A stretch of DNA of 40,651 nt, taken from Gammaproteobacteria bacterium (GTDB lineage Bacteria > Pseudomonadota > Gammaproteobacteria > Steroidobacterales > Rariloculaceae). The stretch covers positions 1 through 40,651 of the forward strand of contig PMCP01000086.1 of NCBI GenBank assembly GCA_003155415.1. Direction: 5' to 3'. Each line of letters starts with the position of its first letter. The first letter of the stretch is position 1. The notes under the pieces were generated by a model, which searched no databases, was not told the origin of the DNA, and worked only from the letters and a program-made list of their open reading frames with translations. Positions 31,937 to 40,651 of the stretch are shown here, in pieces. A program made the translations under genes and the position numbers.

Positions 31937-32480
31937 CCGAGCGTGTCGGCGCAGCGCATGCCGCGGCTTCTCGCTGCTCGAGCTGATGGTTGTCGTCGCG
32001 ATCATCGGCATTATTGCGGGTGCCGTCGTCTTGGCGATGGGCGGCCTCGGTAACGATCGGGAAATAAACGAAGAGACCAGTCGGCTGCGCGGCCTACTGA
32101 GCCTGCTGCACGAAGAGTCGTTGATGCAGAGTCGTGACTACGCATTGCTGTTCACGACCACGGGCTACCGCTTCTACATTTACGACTACACAAAACTCCT
32201 GTGGGTCGAGGCCGCCGACGACAAGCTTCTGCGGGGCTACGATCTGCACCCGCAACTGACCATGGCGCTTTTGCTCGACGGGCGCGAGGTCGAGCTCAAG
32301 CGAGACTTCAAGAAGGTCGATATCGAGAAGCCCGAGCCGCAGGTCATGTTGTTGTCGAGTGGCGAAGTCACACCGTTCAAGCTCGAGGTGTCGCGCGAAG
32401 GTCGCCCCGGCCGATTCGAACTCGTCGGAGATCTCGACGGCACACTGAAGGTCACCGAATTGGGATTCGATGGCCGCTAG
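31908..32480 (+). CDS. gspH: Type II secretion minor pseudopilin GspH
   Basis: The protein is 190 residues. The ATG at 31908 is the only reasonable start upstream of the pilin motif; later ATG and GTG triplets are out of frame. The leader is long (19 residues, ending ACR) before GFSLLELMVVVAIIGIIAG. The rest has the beta-rich GspH/FimT pattern with LRGLLSLLHEESLMQSRDYAL. It caps or stabilises the pseudopilus with I, J and K. It overlaps gspI by 11 bp. Confidence 0.88.
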   Translation: MPTSGTGNSSRACRRSACRGFSLLELMVVVAIIGIIAGAVVLAMGGLGNDREINEETSRLRGLLSLLHEESLMQSRDYALLFTTTGYRFYIYDYTKLLWVEAADDKLLRGYDLHPQLTMALLLDGREVELKRDFKKVDIEKPEPQVMLLSSGEVTPFKLEVSREGRPGRFELVGDLDGTLKVTELGFDGR

Positions 32481-32907
32481 TGCGCATACGTCCCGTGGGT
32501 TCACCTTGCTGGAAGCGATGGTGGCTCTCGTGATCGTCGCTCTCGGCATGATGGCCGTGAACACGCAGCTGAACCGCTACGCGGCGGCATCGGTCTACAT
32601 AGAGCAGAAGACTTTGGCCAGCTGGATCGCGACCAACAAGCTCACGGAGCTCAGTGTGGGACCCACTTGGCCGGCCGTAGGCGACTCCGACGAAGATGTC
32701 GAGTTCGCCGGCCAGAAGTGGCGCTGTGCCATCAAGGTTCAAGAAACCGGTGTGAAGAACTTGCATCGCGTGGACGTTTCCGTGTCGTTTGCGGCAGACC
32801 CCAAACGCGTCGTGCACAAAGTCTCGGCTCTGATCGAGCCGCCCGCTCCGCCCGGGTTCCTGCCACCGCAGTGGTCGTCGCCGCGTGCCGGCGGCCAGCG
32901 AGGTTGA
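32470..32907 (+). CDS. gspI: Type II secretion minor pseudopilin GspI
   Basis: The protein is 145 residues with leader MAASAHTSRG and pilin motif FTLLEAMVALVIVALGMMAV. The conserved segment LASWIATNKLTEL, then GQKWRCAIKVQET, identifies GspI, the tip-complex core. It ends 2 bp before gspJ. A Pro-rich tail (PPAPPGFLPPQW) follows the fold. Confidence 0.92.
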   Translation: MAASAHTSRGFTLLEAMVALVIVALGMMAVNTQLNRYAAASVYIEQKTLASWIATNKLTELSVGPTWPAVGDSDEDVEFAGQKWRCAIKVQETGVKNLHRVDVSVSFAADPKRVVHKVSALIEPPAPPGFLPPQWSSPRAGGQRG

Positions 32908-32909
32908 GC

Positions 32910-33524
32910 ATGCGTATGCATTCGGCACGCGGATTCACGTTGATCGAGCTGCTCGTCGCATTGGCTATCGTGGCGGTAATCGGCGTGATGGCATTGACGG
33001 GCCTGACGCAGGTAATCAAGCAGCAGACGATCGCGCGGGAGCACACCGAACGTTGGCAGGCGATCCAGCTCGCGATGCGGCTGGTCACTCAAGATCTCGC
33101 GCAGCTGCAGCCGCGCGAGACCCGCGACGAGCTCGGCGCGACGTATCTGCCGAGCCTGCTCGCGGATCCGAACGCGCAATTCGCCCTCGAGTTCAGCCGC
33201 GGTGGTTGGTCGAATCCCGGCGGCTTTCCGCGTGGAACTGTATTGCGCGTTGCGTATAACTGGGAGACCGACAAGCTTGTGCGATTGCATTGGCCCGTCA
33301 TGGATCGAACAGTGTCCACCCCGCCCGTGCGTACCGAATTGCTCAGCGGCGTCAAGAACGTCCAGGTGCGGTTTCTCGACACGGCGGGTCAGTGGCATCT
33401 CGAGTGGCCACCGGTCGATGTGCAGGGTCCGCAACGCTTGGTCCTGCGGCCGCGCGCCGTCGAGTTCGCCATCGAGTTGAGCGATTACGGTCGCGTGTGG
33501 CGTCTCGTGGAGACCTCCGGATGA
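32910..33524 (+). CDS. gspJ: Type II secretion minor pseudopilin GspJ
   Basis: The protein is 204 residues. The ATG at 32910 yields a 7-residue leader before GFTLIELLVALAIVAVIGVM. The motifs RWQAIQLAMRLVTQDLAQLQPR, FSRGGWSNP and VQVRFLD identify GspJ. It forms the trimeric pseudopilus tip with I and K. The stop overlaps the gspK start (ATGA). Confidence 0.93.
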   Translation: MRMHSARGFTLIELLVALAIVAVIGVMALTGLTQVIKQQTIAREHTERWQAIQLAMRLVTQDLAQLQPRETRDELGATYLPSLLADPNAQFALEFSRGGWSNPGGFPRGTVLRVAYNWETDKLVRLHWPVMDRTVSTPPVRTELLSGVKNVQVRFLDTAGQWHLEWPPVDVQGPQRLVLRPRAVEFAIELSDYGRVWRLVETSG

Positions 33525-34447
33525 ACTTGTACGGCAAGCAACGCGGGGTTGCCGTGCTGACGGCGATGTTGGTGGTCGCGATAGGTACGATCATTGCCGT
33601 GAATCTTTTATGGCAGGGCACGCTCGATCTGCGGCGTACGGAATCGGCACTCGCCGCGGATCAGGGCCTCATGTTCATGCAGGGCGCCGAGGCGTGGGCA
33701 GCGGACATCCTGCGGCAGGATATGGTTGACTCGCCGGCTAGCGACAATCTGGGCGAACAATGGGCCACGCAGCTGCCCCCCTTGCCCGTCGATGGTGGCA
33801 CCATCATCGGCAAGCTCGAGGATTTGCAGGGACGCTTCAATCTGAACAACCTGGTCAAGCCCGATGGCACTGAAAATCCACTCGCGCGTCAGCAGTTCGA
33901 GCGCCTGTTGACCCTACTGCAGATCGATCCCGGACTTGCCGGCGCGGTCGTCGACTGGCTGGATGCGGACAACGATCTACGGTTTCCTAACGGGGGCGAG
34001 GACGTGACCTATGCCGGCGCCGACCCACCCTACCGGGCAGCCGATACCATGATCACGTCTGCCTCGGAGCTCATGGCCGTGAATGGGTTCAAGCGGGAGA
34101 CATATTCTGCGCTCGCGCCTTACGTCACCGCGCTGCCGATAGGAACCAAGCTCAATGTGAACACTGCATCGCCCCTAGTGCTTGCGTCGTTGTCGGAAGA
34201 CATCGACATCTCCACGGCCGAGGGCCTCGTCCAGCAACGCAACGACGGCGCGTTCGTAGACATAGACAAGACGTTCGAGGGGCTGGTCGATCCGAAGGTG
34301 CTGAAGCAAATTGACGGCGTGAGCCAGCACTTCTTGTTGACCGCAACAGTCACGCTCGGTACAAATCAGCTGACGATGCGTTCTGTCCTGCAGCGCGACG
34401 CGAGCGGCGTCACCCGTGCGTTGTTCCGGAGTTTGGGAGTCGAGTAG
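33521..34447 (+). CDS. gspK: Type II secretion minor pseudopilin GspK
   Basis: The protein is 308 residues with the distinctive GspK leader: QRGVAVLTAMLVVAIGTIIAV, lacking the Glu5 found in other pilins, as expected for the tip subunit. EDLQGRFNLNNL and VVDWLDADND are hallmark motifs, and LNVNTASPLVLASL lies in the later domain. It begins in the gspJ stop codon. gspL starts 1 bp after its stop. Confidence 0.95.
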   Translation: MNLYGKQRGVAVLTAMLVVAIGTIIAVNLLWQGTLDLRRTESALAADQGLMFMQGAEAWAADILRQDMVDSPASDNLGEQWATQLPPLPVDGGTIIGKLEDLQGRFNLNNLVKPDGTENPLARQQFERLLTLLQIDPGLAGAVVDWLDADNDLRFPNGGEDVTYAGADPPYRAADTMITSASELMAVNGFKRETYSALAPYVTALPIGTKLNVNTASPLVLASLSEDIDISTAEGLVQQRNDGAFVDIDKTFEGLVDPKVLKQIDGVSQHFLLTATVTLGTNQLTMRSVLQRDASGVTRALFRSLGVE

Positions 34448-34448
34448 C

Positions 34449-35672
34449 TTGGCTGAGACCTTATTCATTCGACTGGCCGACGGCGAAGTGGCTCACTGGG
34501 CCGCCTTTGATGCGAACGGCGCGCTCTTAGGCCCGGTCGGCCGTGGTCCTCTCTCGAGCGCAGCCGCAGCGGTCCACGGCAAACGTTGCTGCGTGCTCGT
34601 GCCTGGCGTCGACGTCACCAGCGCGGTGGTCGATTTGCCTCAAGCGAGTCAGGCTCGCCTGAGGCAAATCTTGCCATTCTCGCTCGAAGAGTCTCTAGCC
34701 GACGATGTCGAGCACCTTTCGTTCGCCATCGGTGCGCGACGCGCGTCCGGTGGTACGCCCGTTGCGGTCGCGGCAAAACAGCTCGTCGACCGCTGGCTGG
34801 AGCGCTTGCGCACAGCGGGCATCGCGCCGCAGGCGTTGTGCTCTGAAGCTGACGGTGTGCCGGACGTTCCTGGCACTCTCGTGGTGCTCGTAGAAGGCAG
34901 TCGAATCTTTGGACGGCTCGCAGAACGTGCGCCGTTCGTGCTCGAGGGGCTCTCGGTACGGCAGGCGCTCGCTCTCGTGCGCTCGCCCGCCGGAGATGCG
35001 GAGCGGCCGCATTTACTCGTCTACACCGATGTGGCTGACTCGGAGCGTGTGCGCCGTGAAGTTGCGACACTCGGCGAGGAGTTCGCGAGCGTCGAAATCA
35101 AGGTCGCCGCGAATGGCGTGTTCCCGCATCTCGCGGCGACGCTCGCTCAACGCGCCGGCACGAATCTTCTGCAGGGCGCGCACGCGCCGCGATCGAATTG
35201 GCTCGCGCTCGCGCAGCCGTGGCGATTCGCGGCCGGCTTGGTTGTAGCGGCGCTCGTGTTGTCGTTGGTCACCCAAGCAGCGGTGTACTGGCAGCTGCGG
35301 CGCGCCGATCAGGCGCTCACCGACCTCGTGGCATCGAATTGCCAACGCGTCGTTGGCGACGCGCGTCCGTCGGCCTGTCAGCGCGAAGTACAGCAGCGGC
35401 TCGGGGCCAGTGCCGCGGGTGCGGGTGGCGAAGAATTTCTGTCGACGCTCGCGGCCGTGTCGGCTGCGCGCGACTCGGCCATGCACATTGATGCGCTGAG
35501 CTACCGAAACCGAATTCTGGATCTACAGCTGCTTGCGGCCAGCGTGCCGGCCCTCGACGAATTCGCTCGCGGTCTCAAGCAAACCAAACTTTTCGATGCG
35601 GAGATTCAGGCCGCCAACCAGAAAGACAGCGGCATCGAAGGCCGGGTTCGCGTTGTCGGGGTGAAACCATGA
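34449..35672 (+). CDS. gspL: Type II secretion assembly-platform protein GspL
   Basis: The protein is 407 residues from a TTG at 34449, directly after the gspK stop; the longer in-frame start lies inside gspK and adds no homology. The cytoplasmic actin-like domain (1-250, with LPFSLEESLADDVEHLSFA) recruits the ATPase GspE. One membrane helix follows (about 255-280, FAAGLVVAALVLSLVTQAAVY), then a periplasmic ferredoxin-like domain. The stop overlaps the gspM start (ATGA). Confidence 0.92.
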   Translation: MAETLFIRLADGEVAHWAAFDANGALLGPVGRGPLSSAAAAVHGKRCCVLVPGVDVTSAVVDLPQASQARLRQILPFSLEESLADDVEHLSFAIGARRASGGTPVAVAAKQLVDRWLERLRTAGIAPQALCSEADGVPDVPGTLVVLVEGSRIFGRLAERAPFVLEGLSVRQALALVRSPAGDAERPHLLVYTDVADSERVRREVATLGEEFASVEIKVAANGVFPHLAATLAQRAGTNLLQGAHAPRSNWLALAQPWRFAAGLVVAALVLSLVTQAAVYWQLRRADQALTDLVASNCQRVVGDARPSACQREVQQRLGASAAGAGGEEFLSTLAAVSAARDSAMHIDALSYRNRILDLQLLAASVPALDEFARGLKQTKLFDAEIQAANQKDSGIEGRVRVVGVKP

Positions 35673-36133
35673 GAGCGTGGTTCAGCAACCTGCAACCGCG
35701 CGAGCGCTGGATATTGATCGCCGGCATCGTCGTCGCGCTCGGGATCGTGCTGTGGGCCGGCGTGTTGCGACCGCTGCGCGCGCAATCGGTCACGCTGCAA
35801 GCCGCGGTCGAATCCAAACAACGCCTGTTGCTCGACCTGGGCAAGCTCAGTGCGACATCCACGGCGCGCTCTCCGGGTACGCAACCTCCGGACCAAACCC
35901 TGGTCGTGGTGGTGGACAGCACGGCGCAGGCGCATGGCTTACGCATCACGCGATCGCGGCCCAATGGCCCGAGCGGTGTCGAGGTGACTCTCCAGGCCGT
36001 GCCTTTCGACGTGCTCGTCGCCTGGCTCATGACATTGCATGGCACCTACGCCGTTGATGTGGACTCCGCTCAGCTGAGCACCGCGCGTCAGCAAGGGCTC
36101 GTGAACGGCCAAGTTTCACTGCACAGGCTCTAG
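35669..36133 (+). CDS. gspM: Type II secretion assembly-platform protein GspM
   Basis: The protein is 154 residues: a short cytoplasmic start with LQPRERWILIAG, one membrane helix (about 14-33), then a coiled segment and a small periplasmic ferredoxin-like domain. PFDVLVAWLMTLHGTYAVDVDSAQL is typical of GspM. It dimerises with GspL in the inner membrane. The start is in the gspL stop; gspN begins 1 bp after its stop. Confidence 0.92.
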   Translation: MRAWFSNLQPRERWILIAGIVVALGIVLWAGVLRPLRAQSVTLQAAVESKQRLLLDLGKLSATSTARSPGTQPPDQTLVVVVDSTAQAHGLRITRSRPNGPSGVEVTLQAVPFDVLVAWLMTLHGTYAVDVDSAQLSTARQQGLVNGQVSLHRL

Positions 36134-36134
36134 C

Positions 36135-36896
36135 GTGAAGAATCGTTGGTCATGGCTAGCAGTCGGCGTTTGCGCGTATTTGGTATTCGCGCTCGCCACG
36201 TTTCCGGCGGGCACGGCGGTTCATCTATTCGCGCCGCCGCCGGTTGCGCTGAATGGCATACAGGGCACGGTGTGGTCCGGCAGTGCCGCGAGCGGCACGA
36301 TTGGCGGACTCCCCGTGCAGGACGTGCGTTGGCACTTCCGGCCGCTGACATTGTTGACTGGACGCGTGGGCGCCAACCTTGAGGCTCGACTGGCCGATGG
36401 GTTTCTGAGCACCGGCATCACGGCATCGACGAGCCGCATTCAGTTCAACGATTTGCGAGGCGGCACGTCGCTTGCGACGATCGCGTCGATGGTGCCTCTG
36501 AGCGGCATGAGAGGCCAGGCGAGCGTGGCGCTCTCCTCGCTCGAGATCGAAAACGGCTGGCCCGCACACATCGTGGGCGAGCTAAAGCTCGCGGCGCTTC
36601 AAGTCGCACCATTCATTCCTAACGGGCGATCGAACAGCTTGGTGCCGCTCGGCGACTACACTGTGACGTTCGGGGAAGCCCCCGCGCGTAGTGTCGCCGC
36701 GAGATTCGTCGACAACGGTGGGCCCCTCGAAGTCGCCGGCACGCTGGCCGTGAACCCGGCTCGAGAGTACACGTTCGACGCACTAATCAAGCCGCGTGAA
36801 GGCGCGTCTCAGCAGCTCATCGACGGCTTGAACGTCATGACAGCCGATCCCGACGCCAATGGGCGGCGTCGCCTGACGCTCACCGGTTCGTTGTAG
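36135..36896 (+). CDS. gspN: Type II secretion protein GspN
   Basis: The protein is 253 residues from a GTG at 36135 with an N-terminal membrane helix (about 7-24) and a beta-rich periplasmic body. FPAGTAVHLFAPPPVALNGIQGTVWSGSA and the closing NPAREYTFDALIKPR match GspN, a non-universal accessory of type II systems. It is the last gene of the run. Its final 17 bp overlap the 3' end of the convergent helicase gene. Confidence 0.88.
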   Translation: MKNRWSWLAVGVCAYLVFALATFPAGTAVHLFAPPPVALNGIQGTVWSGSAASGTIGGLPVQDVRWHFRPLTLLTGRVGANLEARLADGFLSTGITASTSRIQFNDLRGGTSLATIASMVPLSGMRGQASVALSSLEIENGWPAHIVGELKLAALQVAPFIPNGRSNSLVPLGDYTVTFGEAPARSVAARFVDNGGPLEVAGTLAVNPAREYTFDALIKPREGASQQLIDGLNVMTADPDANGRRRLTLTGSL

Positions 36897-39800
36897 CGGG
36901 CCAGCCTCGAAACTCCGCGAGCAGCGGAAAGTACAGGCCGAGATGAATCGGTCGCGAGTCAATGGCGGCCAGCGCGAGCGCGTAGCGTTCGAGTTGCGGG
37001 CGATAGCGCGTGACCTCCGAGTCGAGGAACACGTCGAGATCCCCGCCTTGGTGCTGGCTCGTCTTGAAGTCTACGATCCAGCGTTTGCCGTCATCCACGA
37101 AGGTGCGGTCCAGACGCAAGTGTTCGAGCACCTCACCGTTGCGTACCGTGAGCTTGAGCTCGCTGCGGGCTTCCGCGTGGGCACCGAGCACCCAGCGGCC
37201 GCGCGGGTCGTCGAGCGCGCGCATCAGCGCCGCCAGCACGCGATCCCGAGCCGCCTCGATGTCGTGCGGCTCGACGCCGAGCAGCATCAAGTCGCGCTCG
37301 AACGTGCCGGCCAGCGCGCGGACTCGTGCACCGTTCCACGACGCGACGTCCCCATCCGCGAAGCGTTGCAGCTGGCGATGCACGAGCGTGCCAACGTGTA
37401 CGGCCGCCTGCCCCGCCCACGCAAACTCGGGTTGCGTGACTTCGTTAACCAAAGGCGTGTGTTGCGCTATCGCGCGTGCGGACGGGCGCGTCGCGAGACG
37501 ACGCAACACGGGTTCGATGGTGACCCTCTCGCTGATCGTCTCCACGGGTGGCTCGGCTTCCGGAGCCGGAATCTGCGCGGCTACGGTAGGCCACAGATGC
37601 GCCAGCATCGTCCCGGCCTTTGGTTCTCCCAGGTCGGTCGGCGGCTGCCAGACGAGGTGAAGGCGTTCGCGCGCGCGAGTGGTGGCCACGTATAGCAGTC
37701 GTGCGCGTTCGGCCAGATCGCGCTCTCGTTCAGAGCGGCGCACGAAGTCGGCGAGGCGCGCACCCACGGTGTCGCCGGATGTGGGCGCCGGCACGATCAG
37801 TAGATCCTCGCTGCCGTCGGCAGCGACGCGGGCCAGCCACTGCAGCGCTTTCGGATCGTCGGGGCGCGGCTCGCGCGCGAGCCCCAGCAGCACTACGGTG
37901 TCGAACTCGAGGCCTTTAGCGCGGTGCATCGTCATGATCTCGATGCCCTGCTCGCGCGGCGGGTCCGCTTGCGGCTGCACGCTCGCAAGCAACGTATGCA
38001 GCTGCGCAGGGTCTCCGAGATCGCCGTGCTGCTCGGCGCGCGCGAGCAGCGCGAAGAATTGCTGCGCGGCGAACTGTGCTGCCTCGTCGTCGAGGCATGC
38101 CGGTCCGTCGAGCTCGCGCCACGTTTGTTCCACCCAATGGCTGAGCGAGGCGCCGTGGCGGCGATCGAGCGCGCGAGTCAGCACGCTCGTGACGTCTGCC
38201 AACCTCTCGCAGCCGTCTTCGCTCAGGTGCTCGAGCCGACTGGGCTGGCGTAGCAGGTCGCAGATAGGCTCATCGGTATCGCCACACAACGCTTCGAGAT
38301 CCGCCCAGCGCAAGCCGCACCAGGGTGCGCGCAGCACTGCCAGCCAAGCGATACGATCCGCCGGGTGCAGTAGTGCGCGCGTCAGACCTGCAAGGTCCTG
38401 CGCAGCCTGCTGGTCCTCCAGCGAGTCGATTTCGACGGCGTGTACGGGCCAGCCGCGCGCGCGCAGCAGTTCGCGCAGTCCTTCGAGATGCCTGCGGCTC
38501 TGCACGAGCACGGCGATCGATTGTTCTGGATCGAGCGCCCGCTCTGCCGCGAGAATCTCGACGACGCGCGTAGCTTCCGCGTGTGACTCCGATGTCGCGA
38601 CCGGCGCAAGCCGAACGAACTGGCCGGCAGCGCTGTCGCGGACGGCCGTGCTGGCACGAAAGGCGGCGATCCCGGTCGCAATCTGGTCTTGTGCGGGAAA
38701 CACGCGCGCAAATGCCGTGTTGACCCAACCGACGATGTCGGGCGCGCTGCGAAAGTTGTTGGTGAGTGTGAGGCTGGTAAGTGCGACGCTGCCGATGCCG
38801 CGCTGCTTCGCGCGCAAGAACAATGACATGTCGGCGTCCCGAAAACGGTAGATCGACTGCATCGGATCACCGACGAGGAACAGCGTGCGACCGTCATCGC
38901 TTTGCCAACCGGCCGTCAACAGCTCGAGCAGACGGAGTTGCGATTGCGATGTGTCCTGAAACTCGTCGACGAGAATGTGCTGGATGCGGCGGTCGAGCGC
39001 CAGCAACAGTTCCGACGGAACGTCGACGTGGCCAAGCGCGCGCCGCGCCGCAAGCGCGAGCTCCATGAAGTCCACTTCGCGCCGCTCCGCAAATACCACC
39101 TTGAGCTCGGCGGTGAGCCGTAGCAGCACGTCGCGTAGCGCAACCAGGCTTTGCCACTGAAGGTCGCTGTAGCGCCCTTCGGGTAGCGCGAGCACGGCCG
39201 CGAGCGCCCGCCGGAATGCGTCGTCAGAACGCAAGCCGTCGATGACTGCGCGACAGCGATCACGTAGCGCCGCATGCTCGGGGCCGAATCCCTCCGGCTT
39301 CGCGATGCGCTTACGCCACTCGCCCTCTTTCGTCAGCAGCAGAGTAGCGATTCCGCGCCACGCGGCGAGAGCGAGCGGGCCTAAGCCCGGCGGTTTGTCG
39401 AGCGCGAGCCAAGGCGAGAGCTCGGCGCGCAGCGACTCGCCGGCGAAGCTGGCCGCATGGCTCAGCAACGGCGCGAGCTCCGGCAGTAACGCGCGGGGGC
39501 ACAGCGCGCGTGTAGTCGCGAGCTCGTCGTCGACGAGCCGCTGCAGCGCGGCCTCGAGTGCGGTGCGCACGTCATTCACGTCGCCACTCGCGAGGTGCGA
39601 TAGCCATTGATCGCGGCGCGACAGCAGTGCAGCCAACATTCGCGCAAGCCGTTCCGCGTCGTTGTCGACGCTGCGCAGTAGTGCTCGAAGATGGCTCGCG
39701 AGTGTGAGGTCGTCGCCAGCGATCGTCGCGACCGTGCGTTTCGCCGCCTCGCGATAGTGCGCGTCGGGTTTGTCGACGATGCTTGCGGCCGCCACACCGT

Positions 39801-40194
39801 CGGCCAGCACCGGCAGCTGCTGCGCAAGCCACACATTGAACGCGTCGAGCGTATCGACGCGCAGTCGCTGCGGCTGAGTCAACAGCATCCAGTCGAGCTC
39901 CGCGTCCCGCGCCATCACTGCTCGCGCAAGACGGAGTGTTGTCTGCTCGTGCGCATGCGCGCCCGTTGTGCCCGCGGCCGCAGCGCGCAGCGCTGCTTGC
40001 ACGCGGCGGCGCATCTCTGCAGCCGCTTTGCGAGTGAACGTGATCGCGACGACTTGCTCGGGCTGTTGCACCGTCGTCAACAACGCGAGATAGCGCTGAA
40101 TCAAGAGTTCCGTTTTGCCCGACCCCGCCGGCGCTTGCACGATGAACGAACGCGTTGGGTCTAGTGCGGCTGCTCGGGCTGCGGCGTCCGTCAT
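36880..40194 (-). CDS. addA: AddA-like UvrD-family helicase with C-terminal nuclease domain
   Basis: The protein is 1104 residues. The UvrD/RecB helicase motifs are complete: APAGSGKTE (21-29, motif I), AITFTRKAAAEMRRRV (Ia), LVDEFQDTSQSQL (II), LVGDPMQSIYRFRDAD (III), LTLTNNFRS (IV), EIMTMHRAKGLEFDTVVL (V) and LLYVATTRARERLHLV (VI). A RecB-type nuclease domain closes the protein, with the metal and catalytic residues in WIVDFKTSQ. It processes double-strand breaks with its partner upstream on the same strand, which ends 4 bp before this start. The 3' end overlaps gspN. Confidence 0.9.
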   Translation of the reverse strand: MTDAAARAAALDPTRSFIVQAPAGSGKTELLIQRYLALLTTVQQPEQVVAITFTRKAAAEMRRRVQAALRAAAAGTTGAHAHEQTTLRLARAVMARDAELDWMLLTQPQRLRVDTLDAFNVWLAQQLPVLADGVAAASIVDKPDAHYREAAKRTVATIAGDDLTLASHLRALLRSVDNDAERLARMLAALLSRRDQWLSHLASGDVNDVRTALEAALQRLVDDELATTRALCPRALLPELAPLLSHAASFAGESLRAELSPWLALDKPPGLGPLALAAWRGIATLLLTKEGEWRKRIAKPEGFGPEHAALRDRCRAVIDGLRSDDAFRRALAAVLALPEGRYSDLQWQSLVALRDVLLRLTAELKVVFAERREVDFMELALAARRALGHVDVPSELLLALDRRIQHILVDEFQDTSQSQLRLLELLTAGWQSDDGRTLFLVGDPMQSIYRFRDADMSLFLRAKQRGIGSVALTSLTLTNNFRSAPDIVGWVNTAFARVFPAQDQIATGIAAFRASTAVRDSAAGQFVRLAPVATSESHAEATRVVEILAAERALDPEQSIAVLVQSRRHLEGLRELLRARGWPVHAVEIDSLEDQQAAQDLAGLTRALLHPADRIAWLAVLRAPWCGLRWADLEALCGDTDEPICDLLRQPSRLEHLSEDGCERLADVTSVLTRALDRRHGASLSHWVEQTWRELDGPACLDDEAAQFAAQQFFALLARAEQHGDLGDPAQLHTLLASVQPQADPPREQGIEIMTMHRAKGLEFDTVVLLGLAREPRPDDPKALQWLARVAADGSEDLLIVPAPTSGDTVGARLADFVRRSERERDLAERARLLYVATTRARERLHLVWQPPTDLGEPKAGTMLAHLWPTVAAQIPAPEAEPPVETISERVTIEPVLRRLATRPSARAIAQHTPLVNEVTQPEFAWAGQAAVHVGTLVHRQLQRFADGDVASWNGARVRALAGTFERDLMLLGVEPHDIEAARDRVLAALMRALDDPRGRWVLGAHAEARSELKLTVRNGEVLEHLRLDRTFVDDGKRWIVDFKTSQHQGGDLDVFLDSEVTRYRPQLERYALALAAIDSRPIHLGLYFPLLAEFRGWPATTNR

Positions 40195-40198
40195 CGCG

Positions 40199-40651
40199 TC
40201 ACCAAGGGCGCACCGCGCCGCGCGCGACCGCCAGTTGTTCGGCGATGCGTGTCAACGGCGCGAAGGCGCCGCCGGCGCTGTCGGAGTCGGCGAGGAACAC
40301 GCGGACGTCTCCCGTCGCGAACTCGTGCGCCAACTGCTCGAGCTGTGCTCGCCAATCCTTCAGCTGCGCCGGCCAGTCGGCGGCGAGACGTGTGGCCCGG
40401 CCCGCGAACGCGCCATCGGGCCACACGCCGGAATAGCTGGTTCCGGCGGGGCGCACGCGCGCGACGACGGTGGCGCCGAGCGGCTCGGCAGTCTGGATCG
40501 CGTAAAGCGGCACTTGCGCATCGCGCAGTCGCGGCCCGAACCAGTCCGCACTAGTCGCTCGGTCGCCGGTCTTGTAGTCCACGATGGCGACCGTGCCGTC
40601 GTCTAGCCGATCGAGCCGGTCCACCCGCACCGACAGCGTCCAACGGCCGAG
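40199..40651 (-). CDS. PD-(D/E)XK nuclease, AddB-like partner (C-terminal part, cut by window edge)
   Basis: Only the C-terminal 150 residues are in the window; the open frame runs off the right end. The RecB-like nuclease motif is VAIVDYKTGD, preceded by the VRVDRLDRLDDG hairpin that carries the first metal Asp. This arrangement and the 4-bp spacing to the AddA-like gene point to the AddB-type subunit of a double-strand-break repair complex. The N-terminal helicase-like part would be beyond 40651. The ATG seen near 40630 is internal, not the true start. Confidence 0.8.
   Translation of the reverse strand, partial: LGRWTLSVRVDRLDRLDDGTVAIVDYKTGDRATSADWFGPRLRDAQVPLYAIQTAEPLGATVVARVRPAGTSYSGVWPDGAFAGRATRLAADWPAQLKDWRAQLEQLAHEFATGDVRVFLADSDSAGGAFAPLTRIAEQLAVARGAVRPW

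Overview
The window looks like chromosomal DNA of a GC-rich gammaproteobacterium, probably from the Nevskiales / Steroidobacter / Xanthomonadales neighbourhood. That placement is an inference from gene order and protein character: a full System I cytochrome c maturation operon, a fabG-acpP-fabF-pabC-mltG-tmk-holB-pilZ run, a type II secretion pseudopilin cluster next to a rhombosortase, and an AddA-type helicase-nuclease. No rRNA, CRISPR array, IS element or prophage is visible. One tRNA, Leu(UAA), is present.

Region 1-4.0 kb is accessory. It holds an RnfD/NqrB-like membrane protein ending in cysteine-paired Sel1-like repeats, a secreted two-repeat protein of unknown role, an exported NTF2-like protein, and a diheme c-type cytochrome related to the photosynthetic reaction-centre cytochrome subunit with a TPR tail. 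A strong hairpin terminator follows. Region 4.0-7.0 kb holds the tRNA, a hybrid histidine kinase that has decayed except for its receiver, an OmpR-type regulator whose receiver lacks the phosphorylation residues, and an AAA ATPase-FHA fusion.

Region 7.3-16.1 kb is one tightly coupled operon, ccmABCDEFGHI followed by an Fpg/Nei glycosylase and DNA polymerase IV. Most junctions are 4-bp stop/start overlaps. Region 16.1-24.4 kb is mixed: an Uup remnant, a PagP-like outer-membrane protein, an M48 protease, a DUF6491-like exported protein, an overlapping pair of a Thoeris ThsB/TIR-like gene and a GlpQ phosphodiesterase without signal peptide, a divergent EEP-family hydrolase, a FadB/FadJ-type beta-oxidation enzyme, and a double cNMP-rhodanese protein.

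Region 24.4-31.4 kb, on the minus strand, carries pilZ, holB, tmk, mltG, pabC, fabF, acpP, fabG and a rhombosortase. The usual plsX-fabH-fabD genes are absent from the upstream side. Region 31.5-36.9 kb, on the plus strand, has gspG-H-I-J-K-L-M-N, with gspC, D, E and F not in the window. Region 36.9-40.65 kb, on the minus strand, has an AddA-like helicase-nuclease and the C-terminal end of its PD-(D/E)XK partner, cut by the window edge.

The most unusual candidate for an undescribed system is the TIR-like/GlpQ pair at 18.9-20.3 kb. A TIR-like protein with Gln at the usual catalytic Glu position overlaps a GlpQ of the periplasmic lineage whose export signal is missing, and a second predicted phosphodiesterase is divergent to it.
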